Below are positions 16,814-26,490 of a DNA stretch of 64,000 nucleotides, piece by piece. Within the stretch, counting starts at the first letter, position 1, and each line of letters opens with the position of its first letter. A program made the translations under genes and the position numbers. Below the pieces are notes generated by a model. The model ran no database searches and was not told where the DNA came from. It was given only the letters and a program-made list of their open reading frames with translations. This DNA is from CAYZJV01 sp964482325 (GTDB lineage: Bacteria > Spirochaetota > Spirochaetia > Sphaerochaetales > Sphaerochaetaceae). The stretch spans positions 1-64,000 of the forward strand of contig CAYZXD010000011.1 of NCBI GenBank assembly GCA_964482325.1, given 5' to 3'.

Positions 16814-18004
16814 TTATTTCCTTCTTATGGATTTGATGGTGTGTACTTCTCTGATGAGCGCTTCGCATAACAGATCGATCTGGTCCTGTTCGGTATCGAC
16901 ACCAAACGAGATGCGGATGGCGCTATCGGATTCACGCGGGGAAAATCCGTTGTGTACTAACAGGTTTTTTGCTCCCTTCGGTGCATTGTTGGAACAGGCA
17001 GAACCACTCGATACACAAAATCCCTGATCATATAAGATGCGGGTTAATACCTCCGAGGGAACTCCCGGTGCGGCGATAGTGACTATCGATGGGGCAATAT
17101 CAGAACGTTCAGTACTCAACGGACTCAGCATATGTACCATCTCGTGATGGTCAGCAAGGAGGTGTTCCAAATGTGCTCGTAAGTGGTGCAGATGCTGAAG
17201 CGTGGTATCAAGGTCTTCAGTGGTCCCAGCAAGTGCAGCGTTCATCGCTGCGATAGCAGCGAGATGTTCTGTCCCGGGGCGTATACCCGATTCCTGACCA
17301 CCTCCCCGGCTGAGAGCCTCAACACCTGGTGATCTGAGATAGAGCATTCCGGTTCCTCGGGGTCCCTTGAATTTATGCGCACTGAATGCCGCAGAATCGA
17401 TGTCGAGCTGCGCCAATGACCAGCTTATTTTACCTACTGCCTGAACTGCATCACAGTGGAAGTGTACGTGTTTCCCTGTCTTCTGCTCATGCGATCTGAT
17501 GATAGCACTCAATGTGGGAATATCCTGCACGGTACCGAGTACATTATTGACCAGCATGATGCTCACTAGCTGAGTGTTTTCCGTCAGCGCATCAGAGAGT
17601 TCCTGTGGATCGATGTATCCCCGGTAGGCATTAAGAATTACCACCTCAAAACCAAAGGTAGTGAGCAATCGTTGATATTGGAGCACCGAATCATGTTCCA
17701 AGGCACTCAAGATAATGCGTCCCGGATTACGTTTCCATAACAGCGACTGCAAGACAATGCCGTTGCTCTCCGTGGCTCCTGAAGTATAGTGTATCTGATC
17801 GGCAGAAACTCCCAGTAATGCCGCACTGTGTTTTCGTTCATGATCAAGAGCCTTTGCTGCGGCAATTCCCTCTTTATGAAGTGATGAGGGATTGCCTCGA
17901 TAGCTGAGTGCCGTATGCTCATATGCACGCAGGGCTTGATCGCTGATAGGCGATGTGGCAGCCCAGTCGAAGTAGTATACATTCATGGGCTCATCATGGT
18001 CCAA
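16814..18004 (-). CDS. Cysteine desulfurase (NifS/IscS family)
   Basis: PLP enzyme that takes sulfur from cysteine as a persulfide. Motifs: YFDWAATSP at the N-terminus, TSGATESNG, HCDAVQAVGK, the PLP lysine in SAHKFKGPRGTG, RPGTEH, and the active-site Cys in SSGSACSNNAPK. About 390 residues, normal. Two starts are possible: TTG at 18004 preceded by AAAGGG, or ATG at 17986 (MNVYYFDWAAT); the former is used here. Coupling to thiI (4 bp) suggests it is a dedicated ThiI partner as in Bacillus NifZ, not the general Fe-S desulfurase. Confidence 0.92.
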   Translation of the reverse strand: MDHDEPMNVYYFDWAATSPISDQALRAYEHTALSYRGNPSSLHKEGIAAAKALDHERKHSAALLGVSADQIHYTSGATESNGIVLQSLLWKRNPGRIILSALEHDSVLQYQRLLTTFGFEVVILNAYRGYIDPQELSDALTENTQLVSIMLVNNVLGTVQDIPTLSAIIRSHEQKTGKHVHFHCDAVQAVGKISWSLAQLDIDSAAFSAHKFKGPRGTGMLYLRSPGVEALSRGGGQESGIRPGTEHLAAIAAMNAALAGTTEDLDTTLQHLHHLRAHLEHLLADHHEMVHMLSPLSTERSDIAPSIVTIAAPGVPSEVLTRILYDQGFCVSSGSACSNNAPKGAKNLLVHNGFSPRESDSAIRISFGVDTEQDQIDLLCEALIREVHTIKSIRRK

Positions 18005-18065
18005 AATGGGCCCTTTGACAAGGACCTGCCTTGTTTCTCTCTCCTTTTTCAGAGTATAACGAGAT

Positions 18066-19091
18066 ATGCAAAAGTTGTTTACCTGTACCCTGTCTGAACG
18101 AAAAACTGAAGTTTTTACTTTGGAAGATCCTACTGAGATAGCCCGACAGTATCCTCAAGCCCTTTGGGTATGTGATACCCATACACAACCGTTTCTCCCT
18201 GATCAGGTTCACTTTGTGGTGCTGGCAAGTGGTGAAACAGCAAAAACCTGGGCGAGTATCGAATTGATTATCCGAAAGGCACGCGAAGCCTCGTTGGCTC
18301 GGGATGGTCGTCTTATTGCCTTTGGCGGTGGAGTGGTTTGTGATCTGACCGCCTTCGCTGCTTCGATATACATGCGTGGGTGCCATCTTACTCTCGTACC
18401 GACCACACTCCTTGCCATGGTTGATGCTTCTCTGGGCGGAAAGACAGCTATTGATCTGCTTGGTGCAAAAAATCTGGTAGGAACATTCTATCCGGCAGAG
18501 CATCTCATGATCTGTACGCCGCTGTTGCACAGTCTCAATGACACAGAATTTTTCAATGGACTTGGAGAAGTATTAAAGCATGCGCTGCTCGCTCAAGATA
18601 CTACGCTGTACCAATTTCTGACCGAGCACCAGATGGCAGTGGAACAACGGGATTCAGATGTCCTTGATACCATGATTCGGCTCTCTCTTATGGTGAAACA
18701 GTCGTATATCGAACGTGATCCAACCGAACAAAGGGGTATCCGCGACGCACTGAATCTTGGTCATACGTTTGCTCATGCATTGGAATCGGTAGGAAACATG
18801 GTGGAATTCAGCCATGGGCAGGCTGTAGCATGGGGGGTGATCCGCGCCCTTGAAGCAGGTGTGGCTCAATCAATCACGCCAAAACCATTTGCCCATCTGT
18901 ATCGATCGTTGTTTGATCAATACCATTTTGCTACCGATGGGAAAGTGGCAGATATACCTCGTTTTATGCAGGCATTGGCATCTGATAAAAAACGAAAGGG
19001 CAATGAGGTGCGCTTTATTCTGATGGAAGGGCAGGGCAAACATGTGAGTGTTCCACTTCCAAAATCGTTAATTCATCAGGTGATCAGTTAG
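18066..19091 (+). CDS. aroB: 3-dehydroquinate synthase
   Basis: Second step of the shikimate pathway, converting DAHP to 3-dehydroquinate with NAD and a divalent metal. Conserved blocks: IAFGGGVVCDLTAFAAS, VPTTLLAMVDASLGGKTAI, GLGEVLKHALL and LNLGHTFAHALE (metal-binding histidine). The 341 residues are slightly short for the family. It stands alone, between a divergent desulfurase gene and the convergent helicase gene, which it overlaps by 4 nt. Together with aroH at 43871 it shows aromatic biosynthesis in this organism. Confidence 0.95.
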   Translation: MQKLFTCTLSERKTEVFTLEDPTEIARQYPQALWVCDTHTQPFLPDQVHFVVLASGETAKTWASIELIIRKAREASLARDGRLIAFGGGVVCDLTAFAASIYMRGCHLTLVPTTLLAMVDASLGGKTAIDLLGAKNLVGTFYPAEHLMICTPLLHSLNDTEFFNGLGEVLKHALLAQDTTLYQFLTEHQMAVEQRDSDVLDTMIRLSLMVKQSYIERDPTEQRGIRDALNLGHTFAHALESVGNMVEFSHGQAVAWGVIRALEAGVAQSITPKPFAHLYRSLFDQYHFATDGKVADIPRFMQALASDKKRKGNEVRFILMEGQGKHVSVPLPKSLIHQVIS

Positions 19092-21580
19092 GCATCAAAG
19101 AGTTTAAGGTGATGTTCGAAAGCCTTTTTTGCCAGTCTGAGTTCCTGCGGAAAATTTGTCCGGTCTATCTCATCAACGAGTTGCCCGAGTGCATACAAGG
19201 ATGAATCGAGTGCCTCAAATGCATTACGCTTGCTGGTAAATCGATAGATTCCGTTTCCCTGCGCATCCAGCGTGATGAACCCAAGCTGTCGTGATTTCTT
19301 CTTGAGACGGCACAAGGCGAGAATCCAGTACAGGTTATCGATCAGCGGACGCGGTTCTCCTGCAGTGAAAATCCCTGCAGGTGGCGAGTCAAGAATCCCT
19401 TTATCGGTATCGATTTTCCCATGTAATTCTATTATAGAAAAGAATTTGTCACCATAATGGATATAGTGATCATGATAGAAAACGGTGGCTGGGAAATTCT
19501 TCGGACGCCGATTCGCACTTGCATGTGCCCGGGCAAGATATTCAAGGTCTTCAAGAGGAATCACGGCAAGTTTTCGTTTTCCTTTTGCTGCAGATATCAG
19601 CGGGTAATCACGTTTGTACACATGAATCTGCTGAGAGGTTCTCTCAGAACTTTTCAGTATCTGTCGCGTTTCCCGATCTCTTCGCTTCGGGGATTGCAAT
19701 CCCATCAATCGACTGCTTAAATCGGGAGCTATACTATCGAGCCACTGTTTTTTCAAGGGAGATACCGTACGAGCATACATTCTGCTAGTCTGTACTATTT
19801 CTCCCGCAAGAAGGAACTGCGGGAGCTCCTTAAACCATGCAGATCCCGGATGAATAAATATCTGATCAGCCGTGAGACTCTTGTACATCGATCGTTTTGT
19901 CCTTATGCAGACATACTGCAGCAATCCAGCTGCCAGACAACACAGATAATCCTGTATTGAACCTCCATGGCTGATGGGCATACCCATATCACTCACAATC
20001 TCTGCAAGCTGTTCTACTACATGATGGATTTCCACCATGGAAGGATAATCAAGATAGTGTTCTTTACAGTATTTTTGTCTCGCTTCTGCAGAGGGAAGAG
20101 ACCGAACATGTCGGTAGAGATGTAAATAAGAGATAAAGTCTCCCTGTTCACTATTAAATTGCTGATGAGCCTGTCGAGCTGCATCTTCTGACCCGGGAGG
20201 GAGGACAAACGGTGTTTTCGATGATAGAAATGCTACCGCAATGAGTACTTCTTCCATCACATTCGGATAGTGTAGCATAGCTTCGACCACGACACGCGAG
20301 TGTCGGGGCAGCAGAGGGAATCGGACCATATGTTCCCCGATTGCAGTGAGCTTGCGATCATCCGAGATCGCATCAATAAAACGAAGGGTTTCTTCTGCAC
20401 TGGCAATCGCACTCGATTTCGGACGAGTGATAAAGGGGAATCCTTCATAATCCCGGATGCCAAGTTCACTCATCCGTAAGACTACTTCAGAAAGATCGGT
20501 ACGGAGAATTTCCTCAAGGCCGAATGCTTCACGCTGCTCGTAATCCTGACGGCTGTAGAGACGGATACAGACACCGGGAGCCGTCCTTCCTGCCCGACCG
20601 GCACGTTGTTCACAGGAACTGCGACTAATCGGAAGGCTCACGAGTGAACTGGTGAAATTTTTCTGATGATAATAGTTGATTTTTGCAATTCCAGAATCTA
20701 TGACGGTGGTAATTCCATCAATGGTGACACTGGTCTCTGCAATATTGGTAGCAATGACTACCTTGGTTTTCCCTTTTGGCGTGGGAATAAAGACCCGCTC
20801 CTGTTCTTCCTTCGATAGTCGCCCGAATAAGGGAAGTACCATCAATGATTTACTCAATGAACTGGAAAGCAGGCGTTGCATGCACGTTTTGATATCGAAC
20901 TCGCCGGGAAGGAAGATCAGGATATCGCCAGAAGGTTTTTTTGCCTGTTTTGCCACAGTATCGACAATGGTGTCAAATAACTCATCTGATTGATCTGGAT
21001 GTTTCAGCGGTCGATACTGGATATCTACGGGATGGATGCGCGCATCGATGCTGATAATCGGTGCACCATTGAAGAATTCGCTGAAAATACGGGTATTAAT
21101 CGTCGCTGATGAGACAATCACCTTGAATTCGGGTCGCTCAACTAGAATTCGCTTGAGCAATCCCAGGACAAAATCGATATTGAGGCTCCGCTCATGTGCT
21201 TCGTCAACAAGCATCACTGAATACTGTGAGAGCAATGGGTCAGCCTTCAATTCCATCAGGAGAATACCATCGGTCATCACTTTGATACGAGTAGCAGGAC
21301 CAGTACTATCGTTGAAACGCATTTTGTATCCAACAAAACCACTTGTATCATCAAGTTGTTTTGTGATGAAGTCTGTTACGGAAAGGGTTGCAATACGCCT
21401 TGGCTGTGTGACTCCCACGATTGCCTTGTCGGTATAACCGGCTTCATGAAGAATTAACGGGAGCTGGGTAGTTTTTCCTGATCCCGTTGGACTTTCCACC
21501 ACGATCACTTGATGCTGGTCAAGTGCCGCGAGTATTTCTGAACGGTGTTGATACACCGGCAGATGGGTCATGGTGAACAC
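19088..21580 (-). CDS. DEAH-box ATP-dependent RNA helicase (HrpA/HrpB family)
   Basis: An 830-residue helicase. Motifs in order: ESPTGSGKTTQLP (I), TQPRRIATLS (Ia), LVDEAHERS (II), VSSATIN (III), VVIATNIAETSVTI (V) and QRAGRAGRTAPG (VI), followed by the HA2 and OB-like regions. Length is nearer HrpB than the 1300-residue HrpA; motif Ia reads PRRIA as in HrpA and DHX-type helicases. Possible roles are ribosome or mRNA remodelling. The GTG start at 21580 follows GGGAG with 5-nt spacing inside the end of hisS, which it overlaps by 13 nt. Confidence 0.9.
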   Translation of the reverse strand: MFTMTHLPVYQHRSEILAALDQHQVIVVESPTGSGKTTQLPLILHEAGYTDKAIVGVTQPRRIATLSVTDFITKQLDDTSGFVGYKMRFNDSTGPATRIKVMTDGILLMELKADPLLSQYSVMLVDEAHERSLNIDFVLGLLKRILVERPEFKVIVSSATINTRIFSEFFNGAPIISIDARIHPVDIQYRPLKHPDQSDELFDTIVDTVAKQAKKPSGDILIFLPGEFDIKTCMQRLLSSSLSKSLMVLPLFGRLSKEEQERVFIPTPKGKTKVVIATNIAETSVTIDGITTVIDSGIAKINYYHQKNFTSSLVSLPISRSSCEQRAGRAGRTAPGVCIRLYSRQDYEQREAFGLEEILRTDLSEVVLRMSELGIRDYEGFPFITRPKSSAIASAEETLRFIDAISDDRKLTAIGEHMVRFPLLPRHSRVVVEAMLHYPNVMEEVLIAVAFLSSKTPFVLPPGSEDAARQAHQQFNSEQGDFISYLHLYRHVRSLPSAEARQKYCKEHYLDYPSMVEIHHVVEQLAEIVSDMGMPISHGGSIQDYLCCLAAGLLQYVCIRTKRSMYKSLTADQIFIHPGSAWFKELPQFLLAGEIVQTSRMYARTVSPLKKQWLDSIAPDLSSRLMGLQSPKRRDRETRQILKSSERTSQQIHVYKRDYPLISAAKGKRKLAVIPLEDLEYLARAHASANRRPKNFPATVFYHDHYIHYGDKFFSIIELHGKIDTDKGILDSPPAGIFTAGEPRPLIDNLYWILALCRLKKKSRQLGFITLDAQGNGIYRFTSKRNAFEALDSSLYALGQLVDEIDRTNFPQELRLAKKAFEHHLKLFDA

Positions 21581-22887
21581 AGGTACTCCCGTTTCAGATA
21601 ATCGATCACCTCATCGGCAGTGAGATTTGGGTGATCAATACGCTTGCTCAGTTCTCTGAGTGTACACGTCTGATGCGCAATATCCTCATCAGTAAGTAAA
21701 ATAGCATACGGTATCCGCTGCTGCTCTGCGTATTTGAACTGTGCGCCGATTTTTCGCTCTGCCAGATAGATATCACACCTGATTCCACCTTTTCGCAGTG
21801 CCCCAGCGAGCTGATGACTATACGATCGGTATGATTCATTCTGATTGAGAATAATGACATCACTTGATGCTGTATCCTGAATCAGCGGATGATCAAGTTC
21901 CTCCAGAGCTGCTAACAGTCTGTCGAGTCCTATGGAAGAACCCACTCCCGGAAGGTGTTCTGATGTGTATAACGAGGCAAGATCATTGTAGCGTCCCCCC
22001 GAACACACCGATCCGATCGCTGGCAGGTCGTCCAGAAATGTTTCGTATACTACCCCGGTATAATAATCAAGGCCCCGGGTGATCGAAAGATCGAGCGTGA
22101 ATGACTGAGCGATGCCCAAAGCCTCCAACAGGGAAAACAGTGTGTGCAACCTTTTTGTATGAACACGTTCACCACCGGCAATCGTTCCAAGATGATCAAT
22201 AACTGCATGGACATCTCCTGCAGTATCTGTTTCGATGTATCCAAGTATAGCTTGAGCATTCTCACTATTCCCGGTGATTTCGGTCAGCTGCATACTCACT
22301 GCTTCAGATCCGATTTTTCTCAACTTATCGACAGTCCTGAGGATCTCTACCGCATGATTTTGCACCCCGATATGGGTAAGAAATGCATTAAACAATCCGC
22401 GATGAGCTACATGAATAGTAAAACGATCCAGACCCAATGCGCGAAGGGCGCTGTGCATCATACTGAGAATTTCCACATCGGCATAGGCTGAATCATTTCC
22501 CACGATATCAAAATCACACTGATAGAATTCACGGTACCGACCCCGTTGCGGATTCTCTCCCCTCCACACTTTTGCGATATGGTATCGTTTGAACGGCAGT
22601 GGCACCTCATGCAGATGTCCTGCCATAAACCGGGCGAAAGGTACGGTGAGATCAAATCGGAGTGCAACATCGCGACCACCATTATCAGCAAAGTGAAATA
22701 TCTGTTTGTCTGTTTCTCCTCCACCTTTTCCCAGCAGTACTTCAGTATATTCAAGAACTGGCGTATCAATAGGAACAAATCCGTGGAGAGAAAAATCATG
22801 TTCAAGTGAAGCAATGACTTGCTTCCTAATCATTTCCTGTGCGGGTAGGGCATCTCTGAAGCCTTTGAGTACTTTCGGTTGAATCAT
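21568..22887 (-). CDS. hisS: Histidyl-tRNA synthetase
   Basis: Charges tRNA-His. Class II motifs: GFRDALPAQEMIR near the N-terminus, RFDLTVPFARF (motif 2 region), GRYREFYQCDFDI and the histidine-binding GLDYYTGVVYE and GVGSSIGLDRLL (motif 3). The start is ATG at 22887, because AGGAGC lies 8 nt upstream; the in-frame ATG at 22908 lies before that site. It precedes and overlaps the helicase gene. It is divergent from pcnB. Confidence 0.95.
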   Translation of the reverse strand: MIQPKVLKGFRDALPAQEMIRKQVIASLEHDFSLHGFVPIDTPVLEYTEVLLGKGGGETDKQIFHFADNGGRDVALRFDLTVPFARFMAGHLHEVPLPFKRYHIAKVWRGENPQRGRYREFYQCDFDIVGNDSAYADVEILSMMHSALRALGLDRFTIHVAHRGLFNAFLTHIGVQNHAVEILRTVDKLRKIGSEAVSMQLTEITGNSENAQAILGYIETDTAGDVHAVIDHLGTIAGGERVHTKRLHTLFSLLEALGIAQSFTLDLSITRGLDYYTGVVYETFLDDLPAIGSVCSGGRYNDLASLYTSEHLPGVGSSIGLDRLLAALEELDHPLIQDTASSDVIILNQNESYRSYSHQLAGALRKGGIRCDIYLAERKIGAQFKYAEQQRIPYAILLTDEDIAHQTCTLRELSKRIDHPNLTADEVIDYLKREYLCSP

Positions 22888-22987
22888 GCGGACAAGCTCC
22901 TGTTGCATTTTTAAATCAGATAGTATACACCATATAATGTAAACAAATCCTCAGGAAACTGCAATAAGCCTGTATGGGACGCTACAG

Positions 22988-24205
22988 ATGTTGATACGCT
23001 ACAAGAAAGAACAGGATGGGTCGAGTGTTCCCGTCGCAGAGATTTATACCGAAAAAGAACATGCCATAGATCCACGCGAGATTGATGCAGACGCCGTCTG
23101 GACGGTAAGGAAACTGAAACAGAGTGGGGCTGAAGCATATATTGTCGGTGGAGCAGTACGAGATTTGCTTCTGGGAAGAAAGCCAAAAGATTTCGATATT
23201 GCGACAAGTGCAACCCCCCGGCAAGTACAGAAACGGTTCTGGAATGCACGTATTATCGGCAAACGATTCAAACTGGTGCATCTGATTTTCAAAGACAAAA
23301 TCCTGGAAGTTTCCACCTTTCGTTCTGGTGACGATGGATCAGAAGAAGGGTCTTCGATTTATGGCACTATCGAACAGGATGCAAAAAGACGGGATTACGG
23401 CATCAATGCACTTTATTACGATCCTACGGTAGGTCAGTTGCTTGATTTTAATCACGCAATGCGTGATTTTAAAAAGAAACGTATTCGTTCAATACTCCCC
23501 CTCGATTCTTCATTTATCGAAGATCCGGTCCGCATGATCCGAGCGATAAAGTATTCGGTAACTACCGGCTTTTCTCTTCAGTTTGATGTGCGCAGAGCGA
23601 TTCGAAAACATGCCAAAGAGCTTGCACGTGTATCAAGTTCCCGCCTCACCGAGGAAATAACGAAAATTCTCTGTTCTGGAGACTCAGCTGCAATTATCCA
23701 GATGCTGCAGCAATATCGCCTTTTGCGGTATCTGCTTCCCTGCGTCAGCGTCTTCTCCCGTATGCATGAAGTATATGCCTCGCTTGCTTCGCTTGATGAA
23801 GCAGTAAAGCAGGTGAAAGCAGATAAACAGGCTTCAGGTGAAGACATGAAGGCGAAAATGTTTGCTGCTCTGGTTCGACCGATTATTGTCTATCCCGATA
23901 TCGAGCTCGATGCAGAACAGACATTTCGTGAGATGTATAGTCAGGTAAAAACATTAATCAGTCCGATGACTCCGCCGAATTATGATGTAGAACGCTCTGC
24001 TTTTTTCTTACTTGAACAGCAAGGCATTGCCGTCCCCAGCAGTTGTCTGAAGGCACGACGTCCCATCAGACAGCCGGGAAGTATGGGGTTTCGGGCAAAG
24101 AAACAACGGCGGAGTGATACCGCGCGTAAGATCAAAAAGAGTACGCATCCACAGAATAAAGGGAGTTCGCGATCACATCGCAAATCGAATCAGAAAGGTT
24201 CTTAA
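22988..24205 (+). CDS. pcnB: Poly(A) polymerase PcnB-type nucleotidyltransferase
   Basis: Class II nucleotidyltransferase of 405 residues. Head: AYIVGGAVRDLLLGRKPKDFDIATSA, then GKRFKLVHLIF, the variant that marks poly(A) polymerases rather than CCA enzymes, and RRDYGINALYYDP. The last 50 residues are very basic and disordered-looking (RAKKQRRSDTARKIKK), as in E. coli PAP I, and probably bind RNA. A TATAAT-like box lies at 22933 without a clear -35. It likely adds 3' A tails that promote RNA decay. Its stop overlaps the convergent gene by 4 nt. Confidence 0.9.
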   Translation: MLIRYKKEQDGSSVPVAEIYTEKEHAIDPREIDADAVWTVRKLKQSGAEAYIVGGAVRDLLLGRKPKDFDIATSATPRQVQKRFWNARIIGKRFKLVHLIFKDKILEVSTFRSGDDGSEEGSSIYGTIEQDAKRRDYGINALYYDPTVGQLLDFNHAMRDFKKKRIRSILPLDSSFIEDPVRMIRAIKYSVTTGFSLQFDVRRAIRKHAKELARVSSSRLTEEITKILCSGDSAAIIQMLQQYRLLRYLLPCVSVFSRMHEVYASLASLDEAVKQVKADKQASGEDMKAKMFAALVRPIIVYPDIELDAEQTFREMYSQVKTLISPMTPPNYDVERSAFFLLEQQGIAVPSSCLKARRPIRQPGSMGFRAKKQRRSDTARKIKKSTHPQNKGSSRSHRKSNQKGS

Positions 24206-25110
24206 GCCCACTCCTCGATTTCGATATTCACTCCCGAGACAAAAATACCACCATACTTCTCCAGAGAGTCTGCAATATATTCCTGCAGGTCTGCGAGGGT
24301 TGTCGATATCTGGTGCTTCATGGGTACGCGCAGTTTTACCGTAAGATGATATCCTTCGGGCTCGATCTTCATGCCGACCTTTTTTACTTTGATCATGTGA
24401 TCAAACTCGTCAAGGCAGTGGATGACCATCTGGGTAAGTGCTGCTTCACTCATCGTAATTTTGCCGTATTTGCTAAATTCAGGACGGACAATAGTTTTTT
24501 CGTATGCTCGTTGTTTCTTCCAGGGGAGTTTGGCTTTGTTTTTAAAAAATACCCGCATGGAATCATACACAATCTGCGGATAATTTCGTGTGATCTCAAT
24601 CGTGGGAACCGGGATGACATGTTTCCCTTCAGAGAATCGAATCCGCATCGCCATCTCGATTTCCTCTTTTGAAGCGATATCTTCAATACGGAATATTCGT
24701 TCCGGCTCAGGAAGTTTCAACCGGGTAGCTATCTTGTGGACCATTTTTTCTGAGGTTCCAATGATCAGCAGGCGATGATACTTCTCCTTCTGCAGCGCTA
24801 CCATCGTTTCTCGCTGATGATCATCTTCATCAAAGAGTGCGGTCCGTACGGCGGTAAGAAAGTTCTGCTCACGTTTTGCCGAACGTCCGGCTATGATCCG
24901 GTCGCCGCGTATGAGTAGTCCATCATCGATGATCAAATCTATATTGTGCTTTTCGGCAACCAATTTGGAGCGAAAACTCTTGCCGGTACCACTTCTCCCA
25001 ACAAGAGCATAAACTTTAACTCCCTTTAATTTCCAAAAAGCATAACGGAATATGCGGTTCATATTTACTGTTATACAGGTTTTCCTGTAAGATATGAAGA
25101 CAATTTGCAT
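24202..25110 (-). CDS. P-loop protein with C-terminal Asp23/Gls24-like domain
   Basis: A 302-residue protein. A Walker A motif, GRSGTGKSFRSKL, begins at about residue 38; the following segment resembles a small kinase or ATPase fold. The C-terminal 85 residues (GKITMSEAALTQMV, VKLRVPM, VSGVNIEIEEW) follow the beta-alpha-beta-beta-alpha-beta order of Asp23/Gls24/YloU-type domains. Joined to a P-loop it is an uncommon architecture. Start is uncertain: ATG at 25110 has AAGG upstream, ATG at 25062 (MNRIFRYAFWK) has none. It is convergent with pcnB and divergent from rnfC. The function is not known to me; the domain assignment is by motif reading. Confidence 0.75.
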   Translation of the reverse strand: MQIVFISYRKTCITVNMNRIFRYAFWKLKGVKVYALVGRSGTGKSFRSKLVAEKHNIDLIIDDGLLIRGDRIIAGRSAKREQNFLTAVRTALFDEDDHQRETMVALQKEKYHRLLIIGTSEKMVHKIATRLKLPEPERIFRIEDIASKEEIEMAMRIRFSEGKHVIPVPTIEITRNYPQIVYDSMRVFFKNKAKLPWKKQRAYEKTIVRPEFSKYGKITMSEAALTQMVIHCLDEFDHMIKVKKVGMKIEPEGYHLTVKLRVPMKHQISTTLADLQEYIADSLEKYGGIFVSGVNIEIEEWA

Positions 25111-25179
25111 AAGAACCTTGTATTTCCCCTATCAGAGGGATCGTTTTATCGTGTCTTGAACACAAAGGAGTAGCACAGC

Positions 25180-26490
25180 ATGGAGAGAATACCTACGTTC
25201 CGAAAGGGTGGGGTGCATCCCGACGACAAGAAGGTATTGAGTAACGGACAGGCAATTGAACGATTGCCCATGCCTCAGGAACTGTTGGTTCCACTCTCTC
25301 AACATCTTGGGGCCCCAGCAACACCGTTAAAAGCCAAAGGCGATACCGTCACCATCGGAGAGAAAATTGGAGAAGCTTCCAGCTTCATTTCAGCCAATAT
25401 TCATGCTCCAGTTCAGGGGACGATCACCGATATCAGAAAGGTGACCCTTGCAAACAGCGTGATCACCGATGCGTTTATCATCACTCCTGATGCTGAACAG
25501 CCGAGCGATACCTGGACCGAGCAACCCTACGACGAGCTCTCAGCTCGAGAACTCCTTGATATCGTGAAGGAGATGGGTGTAGTCGGTACCGGTGGAGCTA
25601 CGTTCCCGACCCATGTAAAACTTTCTGTACCGAAAGGGAAACGTGTCGAGGCTTTGGTAGTCAACGGTGTTGAATGCGAGCCGTACCTCACTGCAGATCA
25701 TCGGCTTATGCTGGAACAGACCGACTTGGTCCTGCGTGGAATCATGATAGCAGCTCGTATCACCGATCCGAAAAAAATCATTATCGGTGTAGAGAATAAC
25801 AAGAAGGATGCTATCAGGAAGCTCCGTGAGGTGATTGCTGCGAATTCCTATCCCATACTGGTTACTCCGCTCAAGGTTAAATATCCTCAGGGCGATGAGA
25901 AACAATTGTTGAAAGCCACCATCAATCGGGAAATCCCTTCGGGAAAACTTCCGCTCGATGTAGGTGCCGTCGTGGTGAATGTAGGTACGGCATTTGCCCT
26001 CTACGAAGCTGTGGCGTTACGAAAACCCCTCATTGATCGTGTCGTTACAATCAGTGGAGAGGCCATGGAAACCAAGCGAAATGTACGTGCTCCCATCGGT
26101 GCAAAAGTTGCCGATCTGGTAGCATTCGCCGGGGGCTTTTCCCATGAACCGGAAAAAATTATTTCAGGTGGCCCCATGATGGGCTTTGCCTTCTATGATG
26201 ATCAGGTTCCCATTATAAAAGGTTCCAGTGGGATTTTGGCCCTTGATGCAGATCCTGCCACACAGGCACCCCGTACTCCCTGTATATCATGCGGGCGCTG
26301 TGTTGCCGCCTGTCCCATGGGACTCCAACCGACAAAACTGTATCGTTTGATAGAGAACCGTAGATATGAAGAGGCTATGAAACTGAATTTAATGGACTGT
26401 AAGGAGTGCGGATGCTGTTCCTATTCCTGTCCTGCACATATTCCGCTTGTTCATGGCATGAAACTTGGAAAACGTCTGGGGAGGAAATAA
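25180..26490 (+). CDS. rnfC: Rnf complex subunit RnfC
   Basis: NADH-side subunit of the ion-translocating ferredoxin:NAD oxidoreductase. It has an N-terminal RnfC barrel-sandwich (RKGGVHPDDKK), the flavin/NADH-binding NuoF-like core with GVVGTGGATFPTHVKL and VVNGVECEPYLTADH, and two 4Fe-4S motifs, CISCGRCVAACP and CKECGCCSYSCP. The 436 residues are near the clostridial length; the long Ala-rich tail of E. coli RsxC is absent. An AAAGGAG site precedes the ATG. It is first in an operon rnfCDGEAB with no gaps. Confidence 0.96.
   Translation: MERIPTFRKGGVHPDDKKVLSNGQAIERLPMPQELLVPLSQHLGAPATPLKAKGDTVTIGEKIGEASSFISANIHAPVQGTITDIRKVTLANSVITDAFIITPDAEQPSDTWTEQPYDELSARELLDIVKEMGVVGTGGATFPTHVKLSVPKGKRVEALVVNGVECEPYLTADHRLMLEQTDLVLRGIMIAARITDPKKIIIGVENNKKDAIRKLREVIAANSYPILVTPLKVKYPQGDEKQLLKATINREIPSGKLPLDVGAVVVNVGTAFALYEAVALRKPLIDRVVTISGEAMETKRNVRAPIGAKVADLVAFAGGFSHEPEKIISGGPMMGFAFYDDQVPIIKGSSGILALDADPATQAPRTPCISCGRCVAACPMGLQPTKLYRLIENRRYEEAMKLNLMDCKECGCCSYSCPAHIPLVHGMKLGKRLGRK

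Noticed and set aside
18015..18060. TTGACA with TATAAC as an aroB promoter
   Set aside because: The boxes are 34 nt apart, too far for a sigma-70 promoter.
25075..25088. ACAGG-TTTT-CCTGT inverted repeat as an operator
   Set aside because: It falls inside the likely 5' coding part of the P-loop gene and is short; without start-site data it cannot be separated from chance.
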